Shown: one piece after another, positions 16,206 to 26,346 of the stretch
How the letters are laid out: the number at the start of each line of letters is the position of its first letter
How positions within the stretch are numbered: position 1 is the first letter of the stretch
Assembly: GCA_040877625.1 (NCBI GenBank)
Contig: JBBDNK010000017.1
Span: forward strand, 1 to 64,000
Source of the DNA: Methylonatrum sp040877625
GTDB taxonomy: Bacteria > Pseudomonadota > Gammaproteobacteria > Nitrococcales > Aquisalimonadaceae
Direction: 5' to 3'
Length of the DNA stretch: 64,000 nucleotides
Notes under the pieces: model-generated
Told to the model about the DNA's origin: nothing
What the model saw: the letters and a program-made list of their open reading frames with translations, nothing else
Database searches by the model: none
Translations under genes and position numbers: made by a program

Positions 16206-17576
16206 TCAACCCGGCGGCGGTAGCGTCAGTATGGCGGTGGCGACTGAAAAATAGATCAGAATACCGGCAACGTCGGCGATACAGGTGATGAGAGGCACAC
16301 TGGCGGTGGCCGGATCGACCTTCAGAATCCCGAGCAGAAACGGCAGCGCCATCCCCACCAGGGAGCCCATGACTACCACCAGCGACATGGCCAGCGCCAC
16401 GACCAGGGCCACTTCCGGCCCGCCGCGCCAGAGGCCGATGAACGATACCGCCACACCCATGGTCAGCCCGAGAGCCACCCCCACGATCAATTCCTTGCCA
16501 AGCAGGCGGGTCCAGTCCGTGGCCGTGACATCGCCCGTTGCCATGGCTCGGACCATGAGCGTCGCCGCCTGCGCGCCGGCGTTACCGCCGCTGGCGACGA
16601 TCATGGGCAGGAAAAACACCAGTGCGATCACCGCCTCGATCGTCGGTTCGAACATGGCAATGGCGGCACCGCTGAAAATATTGATGAACACCAGGGACAC
16701 CAGCCAGCCGGCCCGTTTGCGGTAAAGCAGCCCCGGCGATGCTTCCCGCAGGCTGAGATTGATGGCGCCGACCGAGACCATCTTGTGGAAATCCTCGGTC
16801 GTCTCTTCAGTGGCCACGTCCATGACGTCATCGATGGTGACGATGCCGAGCAGCACACCGTCCTTGTCGGTGACAGGCAGCACCTCCAGATCGTAATGCT
16901 GCATGGCCCGCACCGCCGCCTCGCGGTCCTCGGCGGCGCTGACACTGACGAAGTAGCCGGGACGGATACTCTCTACGCTGTCCTCGGGGTCGGCGAGGAT
17001 GAAATCCTTGAGGTTGATGACGTCCACCAGGCGCTCGCTGTCGTCCAGCACCATGATGGTATTCACCGTCTCGCCCTTGCGGCCCTCCTGGCGGATCTGG
17101 CGCAGGGCCTCGCCAATGGTCCAGTCCGGTCGCACCGAGATGTACCGGGGCGTCATCAGTCGACCGATACTTTCTTCCGGATAATTCAACAGCGACAGGG
17201 CCAGCTTGACGTCCTGCGGGCGCAGCAGCTTGAGCGTGCGCTCGGTATTCTCGGGCGCCATCTGCTGAAGCAATGCGGTGCGGTCGTCCGGCAGCAGATT
17301 GGTGAGGATGAACCGGCCTTCACGGTTGGTAAGCTCGCCCAGGAACTCCTCCTGCTGCCCCGGGGTGAGGTAGGAGAACACGGCAACCCAGCGGTCCTGG
17401 GGGATCTGGCGAAAAACCTTCAGGCGCTGGGGAAGCTCGGGAAGCTCCATCAGCAACTGGGCGATATCCTGCACATGCAGGTTATCGAATTCTTCGGTGA
17501 CGTCCGACCAGGCCTCCTGCTCGATCAAATCGTGGATCGAGGTCTTGACCTCGTCGACTTCATCGCGATTTTCCAT
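16206..17576 (-). CDS. mgtE: magnesium transporter MgtE
   Basis: A 456-residue inner-membrane Mg2+ channel. The order is standard: a cytosolic MgtE N domain (about 10-130, VQDIAQLLMELPELPQRLKVFRQIP), a tandem CBS pair (about 135-255, including MTPRYISVRPDWTIGEALRQIR and VTDKDGVLLGIVTIDDVMDV), a plug helix, and five membrane helices with the pore signature FFLPMIVASGGNAGAQAATLMVRAMATGDV. CBS domains gate the channel by sensing cytosolic Mg2+. GGGAG before ATG 17576 is chosen over the open upstream extension to 17714. A long gap precedes it. Confidence 0.95.
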   Translation of the reverse strand: MENRDEVDEVKTSIHDLIEQEAWSDVTEEFDNLHVQDIAQLLMELPELPQRLKVFRQIPQDRWVAVFSYLTPGQQEEFLGELTNREGRFILTNLLPDDRTALLQQMAPENTERTLKLLRPQDVKLALSLLNYPEESIGRLMTPRYISVRPDWTIGEALRQIRQEGRKGETVNTIMVLDDSERLVDVINLKDFILADPEDSVESIRPGYFVSVSAAEDREAAVRAMQHYDLEVLPVTDKDGVLLGIVTIDDVMDVATEETTEDFHKMVSVGAINLSLREASPGLLYRKRAGWLVSLVFINIFSGAAIAMFEPTIEAVIALVFFLPMIVASGGNAGAQAATLMVRAMATGDVTATDWTRLLGKELIVGVALGLTMGVAVSFIGLWRGGPEVALVVALAMSLVVVMGSLVGMALPFLLGILKVDPATASVPLITCIADVAGILIYFSVATAILTLPPPG

Positions 17577-17952
17577 GGCGAGCTCCCGCTCAAAGATACG
17601 TTCTTGACCTGCACGCAATGGGCATCTACGGATGCTGCCGCCAGTGCGTGCCTGCGGTGTCAGAAGCGAACAAGGAACGGGGGCTGACACCTGCCGGAGG
17701 TGCCGGAAATTCAATTGCTGATGGCCCGTTTCCCGCCTGCGGATATGCGGGAAACAGCCTGTTACGGGGAGACTCGGGGAGACCGTATCAGGATCTGTCT
17801 ACCGCTATGCCACGGCGTCCAGTTCGCCTGGACTGACTACTGGGAATGTCCAAGGGTTACTCCTGTCCTGATAACTGGCGCCGATTGTTATGCCCCGGCG
17901 CCGGAATGTCAACGCCACCGTCGCGCAAGGCGTGGTTGCGAGACCTGGAAAA
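17577..17952 (-). other. 376-bp gap; possible long mgtE leader
   Basis: No gene is seen here. On the minus strand TTGACA (17907-17912) and TAACAA (17885-17890), 16 bases apart, are a plausible promoter that would give mgtE an untranslated leader of roughly 300 bases. Within it GTTTCCCGC (17728-17736) pairs exactly with GCGGGAAAC (17747-17755). I could not match the conserved core of the ykoK Mg2+ riboswitch (M-box), so this is a leader candidate only. Confidence 0.3.
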
Positions 17953-20900
17953 TCAATCGATCTGATGCTCCGCGGCAAGCACATGATCCACCCACAGGCC
18001 GGTCAGCCGGTCGGCGCAACGGTTCTGCTGCTGGCGTGCCGCGAGGTTGTCCAGATCGATCCACGCGAGCGGCTGATCCTGCTCGGCACAGGAGAATACC
18101 GCCCGGGTCCTGCGGCCGGTTTCCGGATCGATCTGCCATTGCAGGCACTGTGAACACACGCCCTTCAGCATACATTGCATGGGGCTGCCCACGGTGCCCA
18201 CCGCCTGCACCTGTGCAGGGAAATAAGCGGCCAGATCACCGCTCAGGGCCTGCTGAAAGCCCTTCAGCAGGCCGGTACCGCCCATGACCATGATCCGCGT
18301 CACCTCCCCCAGCGCAATGCCGCCCTGCTCCGGTGCGATGTCGCCGTCACCGTAGCGGCGCAGCAGCTCGACCATGTCGGTCGCCTGGACGCTGAGGTCC
18401 TGCGGCCGCCGGGCGTCAATCCGCCTGCCGCCGGCGGTGGCCCAGATGATCTGATCGGCACCCGCCTCCAGTTCATCCTGGTGGTCGACATCCCCGGCAT
18501 TGCCAAAGGCAGCCAGGTACAGTACCCGGTTGCCGTTGGCGCGCAGCGCGGTGCCGATATCGTGCATGACAGCGGCGCCCCAGCGCCCGGCCACCACCAG
18601 CACGGTCTCGCTGGCCGGCATATCGGTGGGCGCACCGGTCGGGCCCATGAGCACCAGCGGGTCGCCCGGCCGCAGACGACCGGCGATCTTTGGCGCCGCA
18701 CCCCACTGCAGCACCATCAGCCGAATCTGGTCATCGCGTATCCCGGTGCCGCTGACGGTCATCAGCGGCACCTGCAGACGGGTACCCTGCACCACGGGTG
18801 ACAGGGCCTCGAACGTCTGCAACCGGAAAAACTGGCCCGGCCGGAATTTGCGGGCGGCCATCGGCGCACGCACCCAGAGTTCCACCACGGCGGGATTGTC
18901 ACGGTTGATCTCGACCACCGTGGCGGTGAACAGATCGTCCATCCGGTCGTGAAAACGACGATGGTCGTCGGCGCCGACCGCCGCCACCGGCAGATGCGAC
19001 AAGGCCTTCACCACCTCCGGATAGCTCCGCTTCGCGGAAGCTATCGCCTTGACCACGCTGCCGTTGAAGACCGGATGGGTATCCCCCAGGAAGGTGACCG
19101 TGCGGCCTTCATGGAAATAGTCGGTAAAGGGCCCGATTTCCTCCGCCTTCACGTGCTCGGCTACCTGCACGGGCTGCAGCCCGCTCTCGTGCTCGACATG
19201 GGTCAGGTAGTGATTACCCTCCATGCCGAAGGTGCGGGGATATTCCTGTTCGTAAATGGTGTTGGGCACCGTGCCGGCGGCCACCAGGATGGCGCGGGCC
19301 GGCAGGCGCACTTCCTGGTTGGTGGCGAACCAGCGCCCCTCGCGGCTTTCCATGCGCCGCAGTATCAGCGCGCTGACATGGCCGTCGTCGTCGAGCACGG
19401 CATGGATCGGGTCCAGGCCCTCGGCGTAGTAGAGCCCTTCCTCGGTGGCCTTGATCAGCTCTTCGTGGTTACGCACATAGGCCGGCGAGGCGTTCATGCC
19501 CTTGCGGTAGGCGATGGTCACACCGCCCCAGCGGTGGATCAGGGGCACGAAATCGGCGGCCCGTCCTTCCGCGGCGGCACGCTGCCGCTCCTCACGCACC
19601 AGCCGGCCATGGGCGAGGAATTCGTCCAGAGTTTCCGCGTCATCCGCCGACAGGCCGTTGCGCACAGCCGCCTCACCCAGGCTTTCGCTCAAGCGCTCGT
19701 AGCGGTGCAGGGTCTTTTCCACCTGCTTGATGTAGTACGCCTGCACTTCGGTGGCGGTATCCACGCCGGTCAGCCCACCGCCGATGACCACCGCGGGCAG
19801 CCGTACCTGCAGACTGGCTATCGAGGAATCCTTGCCCGCGCCGGTGAGCTGCAATGCCATGAGAAAGTCATTGGCCTGGCGCATTCCACGGGCCAGGCTG
19901 TTGCCCATGGGGATGACCCGTGGGTAACCAGCGCCGGTGGCGATACAAACGTGATCGAAACCCAGTTCCCAGGCATCCTCCAGCGTGATCGTGCCGCCGA
20001 AACGCACGCCGCCCTTGACCTGGAATGCGGGCCGCCGCAATAGCGTCAAGTAGATAAGTTTGAGGAAATTCTTGTCCCAGCGCACGGTGATCCCGTATTC
20101 CGCCACACCGCCGAAACCGAGCAGTATCCGCTCGTCCAGGGGCTCCCTGAGAGCGTCCCAATCGGGGATCGGTTCGTTGAGCAGATGCGCCGGCAGGGGC
20201 TCGACCTTGAGTCCTTCGATCCCCAGTACGGCACAGCCCTCCATGGTCAAATGATGCGCCATGGTGAACCCGGCCGGTCCCATGCCGGCAATCAGCACCT
20301 TGCGGCCGTTCCATGGCTGCATCACATATTGCTGTCGACGCAGCGGATTCCAGCGGGTGAGCAGATCGTAGATCTCAACCCCCCAGGGCAGGCCGAGCAC
20401 GTCGGACAACACGCCGGTCTCGATCTGCGGGATGTCCACCGGATCCTGCTTCTGGTAGATGCAGCTTTTCATGCAATCATTACAGATCCGATGGCCGGTG
20501 GCCGGCACCATGGGATTGTCCACCATGGCCATGGCCAGGGCGGCGATGACCTGGCCATCCCGGCGCAGCAGGTTCATCTCGGAGATTTTTTCCTCCAGGG
20601 GACAGCCGGCAAGCGTGACACCCAATGGATCGACCTTGAAGCCGAGTTCCGGCTGCCGTTTCTTCTCCGGGAAACCGCGCGAGCAGAAATCCCCCGCGTG
20701 ATCATGGCAGTAGACGCAGTAATCCACTTCCGACTGGATCTCGCGGCGGGACATACGTGGGTCAGTGAGCGCAAAACCATCACGCCGGCGCCAGTGCGCC
20801 GGGTCGGCCTGCAGGCGCGCAACCTCGGGGCTGTCGACCCGCTGCATCGGCACCAGGTTGGCGTGATCCACTTTCTCCGGCATGTGAAAGCAGGCCCAGC

Positions 20901-21456
20901 CGCTTACCGCTGCTTGCCCCGCGTCATCGGTCAGCGCCAGCCGGCACCACCGGAGCAGGCGATCCGCCCGTTCGCCATCCGCTTCACCTCGCTCCTCCAG
21001 CCGGCGCGCGAACAGTGCCACGGCCCGCTCCCTGTCATGGCCGTCCAGCGCGGCGTCACGCAGGGCCTGGGTGAGCCAGGCGTCGAGTGACGCGAAGGAG
21101 CCTGTCTCGGCTTCCTTGAGTCTGCGCAGCCGCTTCTGCACCCAACCCCGCTTGAAGGCAAACAGCACCTCCTCGCCCACCAGCGATTCCCGCAAGGCGG
21201 CAACTGCCTCCGCATTGGCAAACATCTCGACCAGCCAGAGTTCAAGGTGCGGAGCCACGTCCAGCAACAGGCGACTGATTTCCCGCGTGCTGAGAGCGGC
21301 TCCCGCCTCACGGTAGTCGAGCAGCTGGTTGTGGCATCCCGGAGCACGGGATTTCAGCCAGGCCAGAAAGCCGGCATCCAGCCGAGCCAGCCCTTCAGCG
21401 TCAAACAGCGCCTTGAAGTCAAATCCCGCCAGCGGCGGCAACGCAGTGGTGGTCAT
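17953..21456 (-). CDS. large Fe-S flavoprotein, GltD/dihydropyrimidine-dehydrogenase-like with ferredoxin-reductase tail
   Basis: A 1167-residue cytosolic oxidoreductase. A helical N-terminal region (1-230) has no clear relative. Cysteines at 247, 250, 258 and 325, 328, 332 (CVYC..., CNDCMKSC) recall the Fe-S segment before GltD-type flavoproteins. Rossmann motifs follow: GMGPAGF at 391-397 and VIGGGLTGVDTATEV near 555. From about 850 lies a PyrK/ferredoxin-NADP-reductase-like module (FRPGQFFRLQTFEA, LMGPTGAPT), ending in a cysteine cluster (CMLKGVCSQC, then FSC) suited to a [2Fe-2S] centre. It probably moves electrons between NAD(P)H and an unidentified partner. ATG 21456 follows AAGGA; a TTG lies one codon upstream. 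Confidence 0.8.
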   Translation of the reverse strand: MTTTALPPLAGFDFKALFDAEGLARLDAGFLAWLKSRAPGCHNQLLDYREAGAALSTREISRLLLDVAPHLELWLVEMFANAEAVAALRESLVGEEVLFAFKRGWVQKRLRRLKEAETGSFASLDAWLTQALRDAALDGHDRERAVALFARRLEERGEADGERADRLLRWCRLALTDDAGQAAVSGWACFHMPEKVDHANLVPMQRVDSPEVARLQADPAHWRRRDGFALTDPRMSRREIQSEVDYCVYCHDHAGDFCSRGFPEKKRQPELGFKVDPLGVTLAGCPLEEKISEMNLLRRDGQVIAALAMAMVDNPMVPATGHRICNDCMKSCIYQKQDPVDIPQIETGVLSDVLGLPWGVEIYDLLTRWNPLRRQQYVMQPWNGRKVLIAGMGPAGFTMAHHLTMEGCAVLGIEGLKVEPLPAHLLNEPIPDWDALREPLDERILLGFGGVAEYGITVRWDKNFLKLIYLTLLRRPAFQVKGGVRFGGTITLEDAWELGFDHVCIATGAGYPRVIPMGNSLARGMRQANDFLMALQLTGAGKDSSIASLQVRLPAVVIGGGLTGVDTATEVQAYYIKQVEKTLHRYERLSESLGEAAVRNGLSADDAETLDEFLAHGRLVREERQRAAAEGRAADFVPLIHRWGGVTIAYRKGMNASPAYVRNHEELIKATEEGLYYAEGLDPIHAVLDDDGHVSALILRRMESREGRWFATNQEVRLPARAILVAAGTVPNTIYEQEYPRTFGMEGNHYLTHVEHESGLQPVQVAEHVKAEEIGPFTDYFHEGRTVTFLGDTHPVFNGSVVKAIASAKRSYPEVVKALSHLPVAAVGADDHRRFHDRMDDLFTATVVEINRDNPAVVELWVRAPMAARKFRPGQFFRLQTFEALSPVVQGTRLQVPLMTVSGTGIRDDQIRLMVLQWGAAPKIAGRLRPGDPLVLMGPTGAPTDMPASETVLVVAGRWGAAVMHDIGTALRANGNRVLYLAAFGNAGDVDHQDELEAGADQIIWATAGGRRIDARRPQDLSVQATDMVELLRRYGDGDIAPEQGGIALGEVTRIMVMGGTGLLKGFQQALSGDLAAYFPAQVQAVGTVGSPMQCMLKGVCSQCLQWQIDPETGRRTRAVFSCAEQDQPLAWIDLDNLAARQQQNRCADRLTGLWVDHVLAAEHQID

Positions 21457-21608
21457 CAATCATCCTTTCCGAACTAATCGGTACGACCGCAATGCCATTC
21501 CCATGTGGAAAACACCATCCAGACTGCTGATCCCGTTTCCCTCCCGCGACACTTCCGGTAGATTCCATGTAACCTACCGGCATACGACGCGGCTAAAATC
21601 ACCCCGCC

Positions 21609-24572
21609 ATGGCATCTCGCGACGAGCAAATTGCACTTTCAACGCCATCCAGAGCACAACCTCATCGTGAATTACGTCGCTTTCTGCCACCCCTTGCCGG
21701 TATTCTCGCGGCGTCCGTAACGCTGCTACTGCTGTATATCCTGGATATTGCCAGTCAAAGGTACGCGACGCAGCGGCAACAGACCGAATCCGTCGAGCAG
21801 TTGTCCCTGATTCGCGCGCGGCTGGAAAGCGAACTCAATACCAGCATTTTCCTGACCCACGGCCTTGCCGCCTATGTGGCTACCAACCCCGCCATCGACA
21901 AACCCGGCTTCAACCAGCTCGCCAGGGAGTTGCTGAGCCGTGACACCCATATCAGGCATCTGGCCATCGCGCCGAACAACGTCATCAGCGCAGTGTACCC
22001 CGTTGAGGGCAACGAACCGGCGCTGGGCCTGGACCTTACCAGTGTGCCCGAACAGCGGGCCGCCGTGGAACGTGCCATCGAGCGCGGCACAATGGTCGTT
22101 ACCGGCCCGATCAACCTCATCCAGGGGGGCCAGGCACTGGCCACCCGCGAGCCGGTATTCATTCACAGGGACGGTGAGCGGCATTACTGGGGCCTGGTAA
22201 CGGCGGTGATACGAACAGAGGCACTGTTCGGCAACGCCGGCCTGCCTAACCCCAACCTGCCGCTGCAGGTGGCCATCCGGAGCATGGAGCCCGGCCAACC
22301 CATGCTTTTAGGCTCGCAGGCCCTGTTCGAGCAGGCCGAGTTCCGGCAGATTGTTCAGCTCCCCGGCACCGAGTGGGAGATCGCCGCGGTATCGACCAGG
22401 GCCGACAGTTTCCTTGATAAAGGTGCGTCTCGTGCCTTTGGCATCCTGCTCGCGCTGCTCGCCGGCGTGCTGATATGGCGCCTGCAGCTGCAAAGCGCGG
22501 CATTGCGGGCATCGGAACGCAAGTATCGCAACTTCATCGAGCACCTCAATGACGGCGTCTGTATCGCCCAGGACGGCGTGATCCGCTTTGCCAATCCGCG
22601 CGTCGAAGCAATTTCCGGCTACCCGCGCGAGCAGCTCATCGGCATGCCGATCGAGACGCTGGTGGAGCACGGTGAAGATCAGAGGATGCTTCTGGAGCGC
22701 CACCGCCAGCGTATGCGGGGGATGGCCGGCCCGGATGAATATGAACTGCGCATCCAGCGCGCCGACGGCCAGATCGCCGACGTACGCCTGAACAGTACGC
22801 TGGTGGAATGGGAGGGCCGCCCCGCGGCGCTGGGGACTGTCACCGACATCACTGAACGCCGACAACTGGAAACCGCATTGCATGAAAGCCGCAACCGGCT
22901 GGCGGCGATGATTCGGGCGATGCCGGATATATCCTTCATCCTGGACGAGGACGGCCGATACCTGGACGTCTTCGGCGGCAACAATGTGCCCATGTACAGC
23001 AGCGCGAAGGGGTTGATCGGTCAGACCCTGCGGCAGGCACTGCCCGCGGATCTGGCGGATCTGTTTCTGGAAAGTGTACGCCGGGTGATCCGAACCGGAC
23101 GGCTGGAGACCATCGAGTACCAGCTGGCGGTACAGAACGTGAACGGCACTCCGAACACCCCGCCTTTCGGCACACAGTGGTTCGAGGCTCGAATCGCACC
23201 GCTGGACGCCTACCCCGGTGACAGCCCGGCCGTTCTCTGGCTGGCCTTCAACATCACTCAGCACAAGAACGTGGAACGCGAGCTACGTCAGCGGGAGGCC
23301 GCCTTCCAGGCACTGGTGGAGAACTCCCCGGACGTTATTTCCAGGCTCGACAGAAACCTTCGCTACATTTACATCAACAGCACAGTCGAGAAGTACACCG
23401 GCGTGGCACCGCAGCACCATATCGGACGTAAGTCCACCGAAGTGGGCATTGACGCCACTACCGCCAGTCTATGGGAGAACCATTACCGGCGGGCATTCGA
23501 CGAGGGTCAACCCCAGGACTTTGAATTCCGGATGATGGGCCCGGAGGGCAAGGATCTGTATTTTGAATCCCGCGTGGTGCCGGAATACGCGGGCGAGCGA
23601 ATTGACACGTTGCTGGTCATCGACCGTGAAATCACCGAACGCAAGCACACGGAAAACCAGCTTCGGCTTGCCGCCAGCGTGTTCCAGAATACAGGCGAGG
23701 CCATGCTTGTCGCCGATGCCAGGCGTAACGTCGTGCGCTGCAACCCGGCCTATACACGGCTCACGGGGCGGGCGCCGGAGTCCGTCATTGGCAAGCCCTG
23801 CCCTTATCTGCACCCCGACAACATGCCGGAACTGCTCGACGGCATGCCGCGCACCAGCCTCGCCGGCGGCGGTCACTGGGAAGGAGAAATCACCGCCGAG
23901 CGGGGGGACCGCGATGTATTTCCCGCATGGATGACGGTGAATACGGTACGTAATGAGCACGGCGTGGTCAGCCACTATCTGGTGAGTATCGCGGACATAT
24001 CCAGCCGCAAGCGGTGGGAGCAGCAATTACGCCACGAGGCAACACATGATCCGCTAACCGCCCTGCCGAACCGGACACTGCTGATGGACCGGTTGACCGT
24101 GGCGCTGGCCCTTGCGCGCCGTAGCAAGGGCGAACTGGCGGTGCTGTTCGTCGACCTGGACGAATTCAAGCCGGTCAACGATGCGCTTGGTCACCGCAGC
24201 GGCGATCTGGTGCTAAGGGAGTTGGCATTTCGCATGCGCAATACCATTCGGGAGACGGATACCGTCGCCCGGTTCGGCGGAGATGAGTTTGTTATACTGA
24301 TTTCCGGCCCGGAAGGCGAAACGGCGATTGCCGGCGTGGCGGATACCTTGCTGAAGGCCATTGCGCAGCCGATCGAGATACACGGCCATATCTGCAATGT
24401 GAGTGCAAGTATCGGCATCAGCCGCTATCCGCATGACGCGGAAGACGGCGAAGGCCTGCTATCCGCGGCTGATCATGCCATGTACACCGCCAAGGCCACC
24501 GGCCGGGGCCGTTATATGTTCTACTCGGGCAACCAGCCGCCAACCGACCGCAAATCCCGTCCAGGTCAGTAG
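21609..24572 (+). CDS. CHASE-PAS-GGDEF diguanylate cyclase
   Basis: A 987-residue membrane sensor that should make cyclic di-GMP. A helix near 25-45 and another near 275-295 flank a periplasmic CHASE domain (HLAIAPNNVISAVYPVEGN). Four PAS domains follow, starting near 305 (FIEHLNDGVCIAQDG), 430, 560 and 690, each ending in TDITERR-like caps. The GGDEF domain has an intact GGDEF at 890-894 and an inhibitory-site RETD at 881-884, so product feedback is expected. There is no EAL domain. The ribosome site is weak. The ligand sensed by CHASE is unknown. Confidence 0.92.
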   Translation: MASRDEQIALSTPSRAQPHRELRRFLPPLAGILAASVTLLLLYILDIASQRYATQRQQTESVEQLSLIRARLESELNTSIFLTHGLAAYVATNPAIDKPGFNQLARELLSRDTHIRHLAIAPNNVISAVYPVEGNEPALGLDLTSVPEQRAAVERAIERGTMVVTGPINLIQGGQALATREPVFIHRDGERHYWGLVTAVIRTEALFGNAGLPNPNLPLQVAIRSMEPGQPMLLGSQALFEQAEFRQIVQLPGTEWEIAAVSTRADSFLDKGASRAFGILLALLAGVLIWRLQLQSAALRASERKYRNFIEHLNDGVCIAQDGVIRFANPRVEAISGYPREQLIGMPIETLVEHGEDQRMLLERHRQRMRGMAGPDEYELRIQRADGQIADVRLNSTLVEWEGRPAALGTVTDITERRQLETALHESRNRLAAMIRAMPDISFILDEDGRYLDVFGGNNVPMYSSAKGLIGQTLRQALPADLADLFLESVRRVIRTGRLETIEYQLAVQNVNGTPNTPPFGTQWFEARIAPLDAYPGDSPAVLWLAFNITQHKNVERELRQREAAFQALVENSPDVISRLDRNLRYIYINSTVEKYTGVAPQHHIGRKSTEVGIDATTASLWENHYRRAFDEGQPQDFEFRMMGPEGKDLYFESRVVPEYAGERIDTLLVIDREITERKHTENQLRLAASVFQNTGEAMLVADARRNVVRCNPAYTRLTGRAPESVIGKPCPYLHPDNMPELLDGMPRTSLAGGGHWEGEITAERGDRDVFPAWMTVNTVRNEHGVVSHYLVSIADISSRKRWEQQLRHEATHDPLTALPNRTLLMDRLTVALALARRSKGELAVLFVDLDEFKPVNDALGHRSGDLVLRELAFRMRNTIRETDTVARFGGDEFVILISGPEGETAIAGVADTLLKAIAQPIEIHGHICNVSASIGISRYPHDAEDGEGLLSAADHAMYTAKATGRGRYMFYSGNQPPTDRKSRPGQ

Positions 24573-24700
24573 CACGCCGCTCGGATTCGACGCCGATCCG
24601 AATCCGGCGCACAATCTGGTGGTGCGAACAGAACTGTCTTTCCTTAATGAGACTTAAGGAGACGGCCGACCCAACCGCATCCGCCTACAGGGAGTTATCC

Positions 24701-25303
24701 ATGGTTGCAGCCCGTCCCGCCCTTTTCATCGCCTTGCTGATTGCATGCCTCGGTCTACCGTCTATTGCCGTAGCCACCTCGGCCGAAGACCGGCAGCTGG
24801 AGATACTCGGCTGGATTGAGCGCGTCCGCCTTGCCCCCGGCGATCTGGCAATTCGCGCCAAGCTCGATACCGGTGCGGACCACTCCTCGCTGAATGCGCC
24901 TGATCCCGAAGAATTCGAGCGCGACGATCAGACCTGGGTTCGCTTTACCGTGGAGAATGAGGACGGCGTCGCGCAGGAATTCGAAAAACCAGTCGAGCGC
25001 ATGGTCCGCATCCGCAGCGCATCGGGCGTGGGCCGTCGCTACGTGGTCAGAATGAACATCTGCCTCGGCAACATTTTGCGGGAAGTGGAGGTCAACCTCG
25101 CCGACCGGTCCGAGCTGAGCTATCAAATGCTCATCGGCAGAAGCTACATGACGGACCATATTCTGGTGGATTCCGGACGCGAGCATACGGTCGACCCGGA
25201 CTGCGACATGGACGCGGTGCCACAGAAACACAAGGGCGGGAAAAACGGCCGGCAATCTGATACGGAAATCGAGGACGACTACGGCGAAGAGGAGGTCGAA
25301 TAA
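24701..25303 (+). CDS. retropepsin-like aspartic protease, RimK-associated (Zn_protease/DUF785) family
   Basis: A 200-residue exported protein: the signal peptide covers about residues 1-26. The core reads LGWIERVRLAPGDLAIRAKLDTGADHSSLNA, with the DTGA motif of retropepsin-like proteases, and LIGRSYMTDHILVDSGREH near the end. Family members are often labelled ATP-dependent zinc proteases and occur with rimK, which is not seen here. A charged, low-complexity tail ends the protein. An open frame extends upstream to 24647, but GGAG seven bases before ATG 24701 and the signal peptide decide the start. Its 3' end overlaps the convergent MtfA-like gene by 25 bp. Confidence 0.85.
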   Translation: MVAARPALFIALLIACLGLPSIAVATSAEDRQLEILGWIERVRLAPGDLAIRAKLDTGADHSSLNAPDPEEFERDDQTWVRFTVENEDGVAQEFEKPVERMVRIRSASGVGRRYVVRMNICLGNILREVEVNLADRSELSYQMLIGRSYMTDHILVDSGREHTVDPDCDMDAVPQKHKGGKNGRQSDTEIEDDYGEEEVE

Positions 25304-26100
25304 TCGTCCGTACGCGGCAATGTGTCGGGCGGCGGCAGGCGCTGTAGAGGGGATTGCCGGTAGAATGCGGCCAGTTGTGCATAGACGTCCGGATAAAGCG
25401 CGCGCAGCGCATGGGGCAATTCAAAAAACACCTCACTGACGACAGAGAAGAACTCACCGGGGCTCTCCGCCGCGTATGGATCAATGACCGACTGGTCCCG
25501 CCCGGTTTCCGCGCGATCGCAAAAATCATCGTAGGCTCGGCTGAAGGCGCGGGTCCAGCGCTCCAGGCGCATGTCCTTGTGCAACGGCGGGTGGCCGTTG
25601 GCGTCGCCGTTCAGCATATCCAGCTTGTGAGCAAACTCGTGGATGACGACGTTGTAACCGTCCCGTTCGCCGGATCCCGCGATATCGTTCCAGGACAGCA
25701 CCACCGGCCCCTGATCCCAGGCCTCGCCGACCATGGCGCTGACCTCGTCGTGCTCCAGGCCGAGGGCGTCCTGGTACCGGTGACGGGCAACGAAATCCCC
25801 CGGATAGAGCACGATGGTTGAACACTTTCGGTACCAGTCCAGGCCAAGCTCCAGGATCGGAAGACAGGCCTGGGCAGCCAGTTGCAGCTTCATGGTCTGA
25901 TTCATCTCGAGCCCGGCCGCGGGCACGATCTGGCGTTCGTGCAGAAACAGCACGGCAAGCACCCGCAGGCGCTCCGCTTGCGTCGGAGAAAGGCCGTACA
26001 TTACCGGCAACCGATCAAGCACCGCACGCCACTCGGCGGCATCGACGCCGGCGCGGCGGAGAATGTTCTGATGGCGCCACTGTCTGAATAGGGCAAGCAT
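25279..26100 (-). CDS. mtfA: MtfA-type zinc-dependent peptidase (M90)
   Basis: A 273-residue cytosolic protein with the metallopeptidase motif HEFAHKLD (HExxH) and downstream ESPGEFFSVVSEVFFE supplying further zinc ligands, as in E. coli MtfA. MtfA binds the glucose-PTS repressor Mlc and has aminopeptidase activity; no PTS genes are visible here. The open frame reaches 26247, but homology begins at MLALFRQWRHQNILRRAG, so ATG 26100 is used although its ribosome site (AAGGG) is weak. It overlaps the aspartic protease gene tail to tail. Confidence 0.88.
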   Translation of the reverse strand: MLALFRQWRHQNILRRAGVDAAEWRAVLDRLPVMYGLSPTQAERLRVLAVLFLHERQIVPAAGLEMNQTMKLQLAAQACLPILELGLDWYRKCSTIVLYPGDFVARHRYQDALGLEHDEVSAMVGEAWDQGPVVLSWNDIAGSGERDGYNVVIHEFAHKLDMLNGDANGHPPLHKDMRLERWTRAFSRAYDDFCDRAETGRDQSVIDPYAAESPGEFFSVVSEVFFELPHALRALYPDVYAQLAAFYRQSPLQRLPPPDTLPRTDDYSTSSSP

Positions 26101-26346
26101 CGGCAGACCCTTTTGAATCAGTGCTTTTCGCACGCGGGAGCAGGATAGCTGCTGTGAGTCTAACGATATTTTGGGGCAAGCACGCGCAACAAAGTCCGAC
26201 AATGGCCACGACGTATCGGGAGGCTGCGTATCCGGCCGTTCTTTCATAAGGTGGATGGGTTACGATCTGGCGCCAACAACGGTGGTTTCGCGCTATCCTT
26301 GGACCCGGCCGCCGCATGATGGATAATCCCCGCCTCTTGAGGAAAC

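Noticed and set aside
17577..17952. M-box (ykoK) riboswitch upstream of mgtE
   Set aside because: I could not find its conserved core sequence; only a promoter-like pair and one hairpin are visible.
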